Below, one piece after another: positions 59,881 through 60,025 of a stretch of DNA of 60,025 bases. This DNA comes from Candidatus Zipacnadia bacterium. Its GTDB lineage: Bacteria > Armatimonadota > Zipacnadia > Zipacnadales > UBA5352. The translations under genes and the position numbers were made by a program. The notes below the pieces were generated by a model that was not told the origin of the DNA, made no database searches, and worked only from the letters and a program-made list of their open reading frames with translations. The stretch is taken from contig JALGUJ010000015.1 of NCBI GenBank assembly GCA_029820945.1, positions 1-60,025 of the forward strand, given 5' to 3'. Position 1 is the stretch's first letter; the number at the start of each line of letters is the position of its first letter.

Positions 59881-59898
59881 GGGGAAGGTCTCCTTCCC
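59881..59898. repeat. Palindrome H / possible terminator of the next gene
   Basis: Inverted repeat GGGAAGG and CCTTCCC with loop TCT, 7 bases beyond the stop of the partial minus-strand gene and 60 bp before the strong promoter. It has the same small hairpin design as palindrome A. There is no T-tract on the minus strand. Confidence 0.55.
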
Positions 59899-59904
59899 GC
59901 GGGC

Positions 59905-60024
59905 TCACTCCGCCGCGAAGCGCAGGACGACGGCCTCCTGGGCAGTAAGGTCGAGGTCGAGGGCGCAGCGGTCCGCGCCTGCCTGCTGGCGCGCCGTGGC
60001 GGTTCTCTCGACCACCGAGCCGTC
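59905..60024 (-). CDS. C-terminal fragment of a minus-strand gene cut by the window edge
   Basis: An open frame of 39 codons to the window end, with the TGA stop at 59905. It reads TARQQAGADRCALDLDLTA and then EAVVLRFAAE, a plausible last beta strand of a glycosidase or carbohydrate-binding beta-sandwich domain. Too short to assign. Confidence 0.45.
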   Translation of the reverse strand, partial: DGSVVERTATARQQAGADRCALDLDLTAQEAVVLRFAAE

Positions 60025-60025
60025 G

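Noticed and set aside
1..60025. tRNA, rRNA or CRISPR features
   Set aside because: No cloverleaf with a T-arm GTTCRANNC pattern in a credible context, no rRNA-like stretch and no regularly spaced identical repeats were seen.
1..60025. A phage or transposon
   Set aside because: No transposase, integrase, capsid or terminase motif was found; the only mobile-looking items are the restriction-modification pair and the short hairpins.

Overview
The window is GC-rich and densely coding. It comes from a Gram-negative-type bacterium with many secreted carbohydrate-active proteins. Two formylglycine-type sulfatases, two Gfo/Idh/MocA oxidoreductases, three xylose-isomerase-like TIM barrels, a PL26-like lyase, heparinase-II/III-like and GH140-like proteins, and a broken H-x9-DG/DUF1559-type pseudopilin fragment are the mix seen in Armatimonadota, Hydrogenedentota, Lentisphaerota and Planctomycetota. 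Armatimonadota is my first guess, by inference only. No rRNA, tRNA or CRISPR array is visible.

Layout. 1-7 kb, plus strand: a 5'-truncated glycosidase-like protein, a sulfatase, and a translationally coupled glycyl radical enzyme (GRE) and its radical-SAM activase. 7-17 kb: a 1547-residue PL26-like protein, a broken small gene, a SoxB-like metallohydrolase, a convergent aldo/keto-reductase-like barrel, and a DUF485/sodium-solute symporter pair closed by a clear terminator. 17-28 kb: a minus-strand epimerase/GT2 pair, then an isomerase, dehydrogenase, sulfatase and heparinase series, with a GH39-like gene on the opposite strand that is frameshifted at its 3' end. 28-43 kb: a sulfotransferase, a DUF3604 protein, a BstYI-like restriction-modification pair, GH140, PHP and YfcE phosphoesterases, a protein with exact 36-residue repeats, a GH43-like propeller and a HAF-repeat lipoprotein. 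43-47 kb: a pilin remnant, then holB with three small genes. 47-60 kb, minus strand: TPR, M16-like, PQQ-propeller, LapA-like, dprA, topA and a membrane spermidine-synthase-like protein, probably one long transcription unit behind a consensus sigma-70 promoter.

How the parts fit. The first 43 kb look like machinery for taking apart sulfated or acidic plant or algal glycans: lyases and glycosidases outside the cytoplasm, sulfatases to remove sulfate esters, a symporter for uptake, and isomerases and dehydrogenases for sugar processing. The GRE with its activase indicates an oxygen-sensitive radical step on an unknown substrate. The best candidates for something undescribed are this GRE module (active-site Cys-Thr-Glu where the family usually has Gly-Cys-Val-Glu), a leaderless SoxB-like hydrolase without a sox cluster, and a dispersed family of short intergenic palindromes, one flanked by 11-bp direct repeats. 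The last 12 kb are mainly housekeeping and envelope genes.
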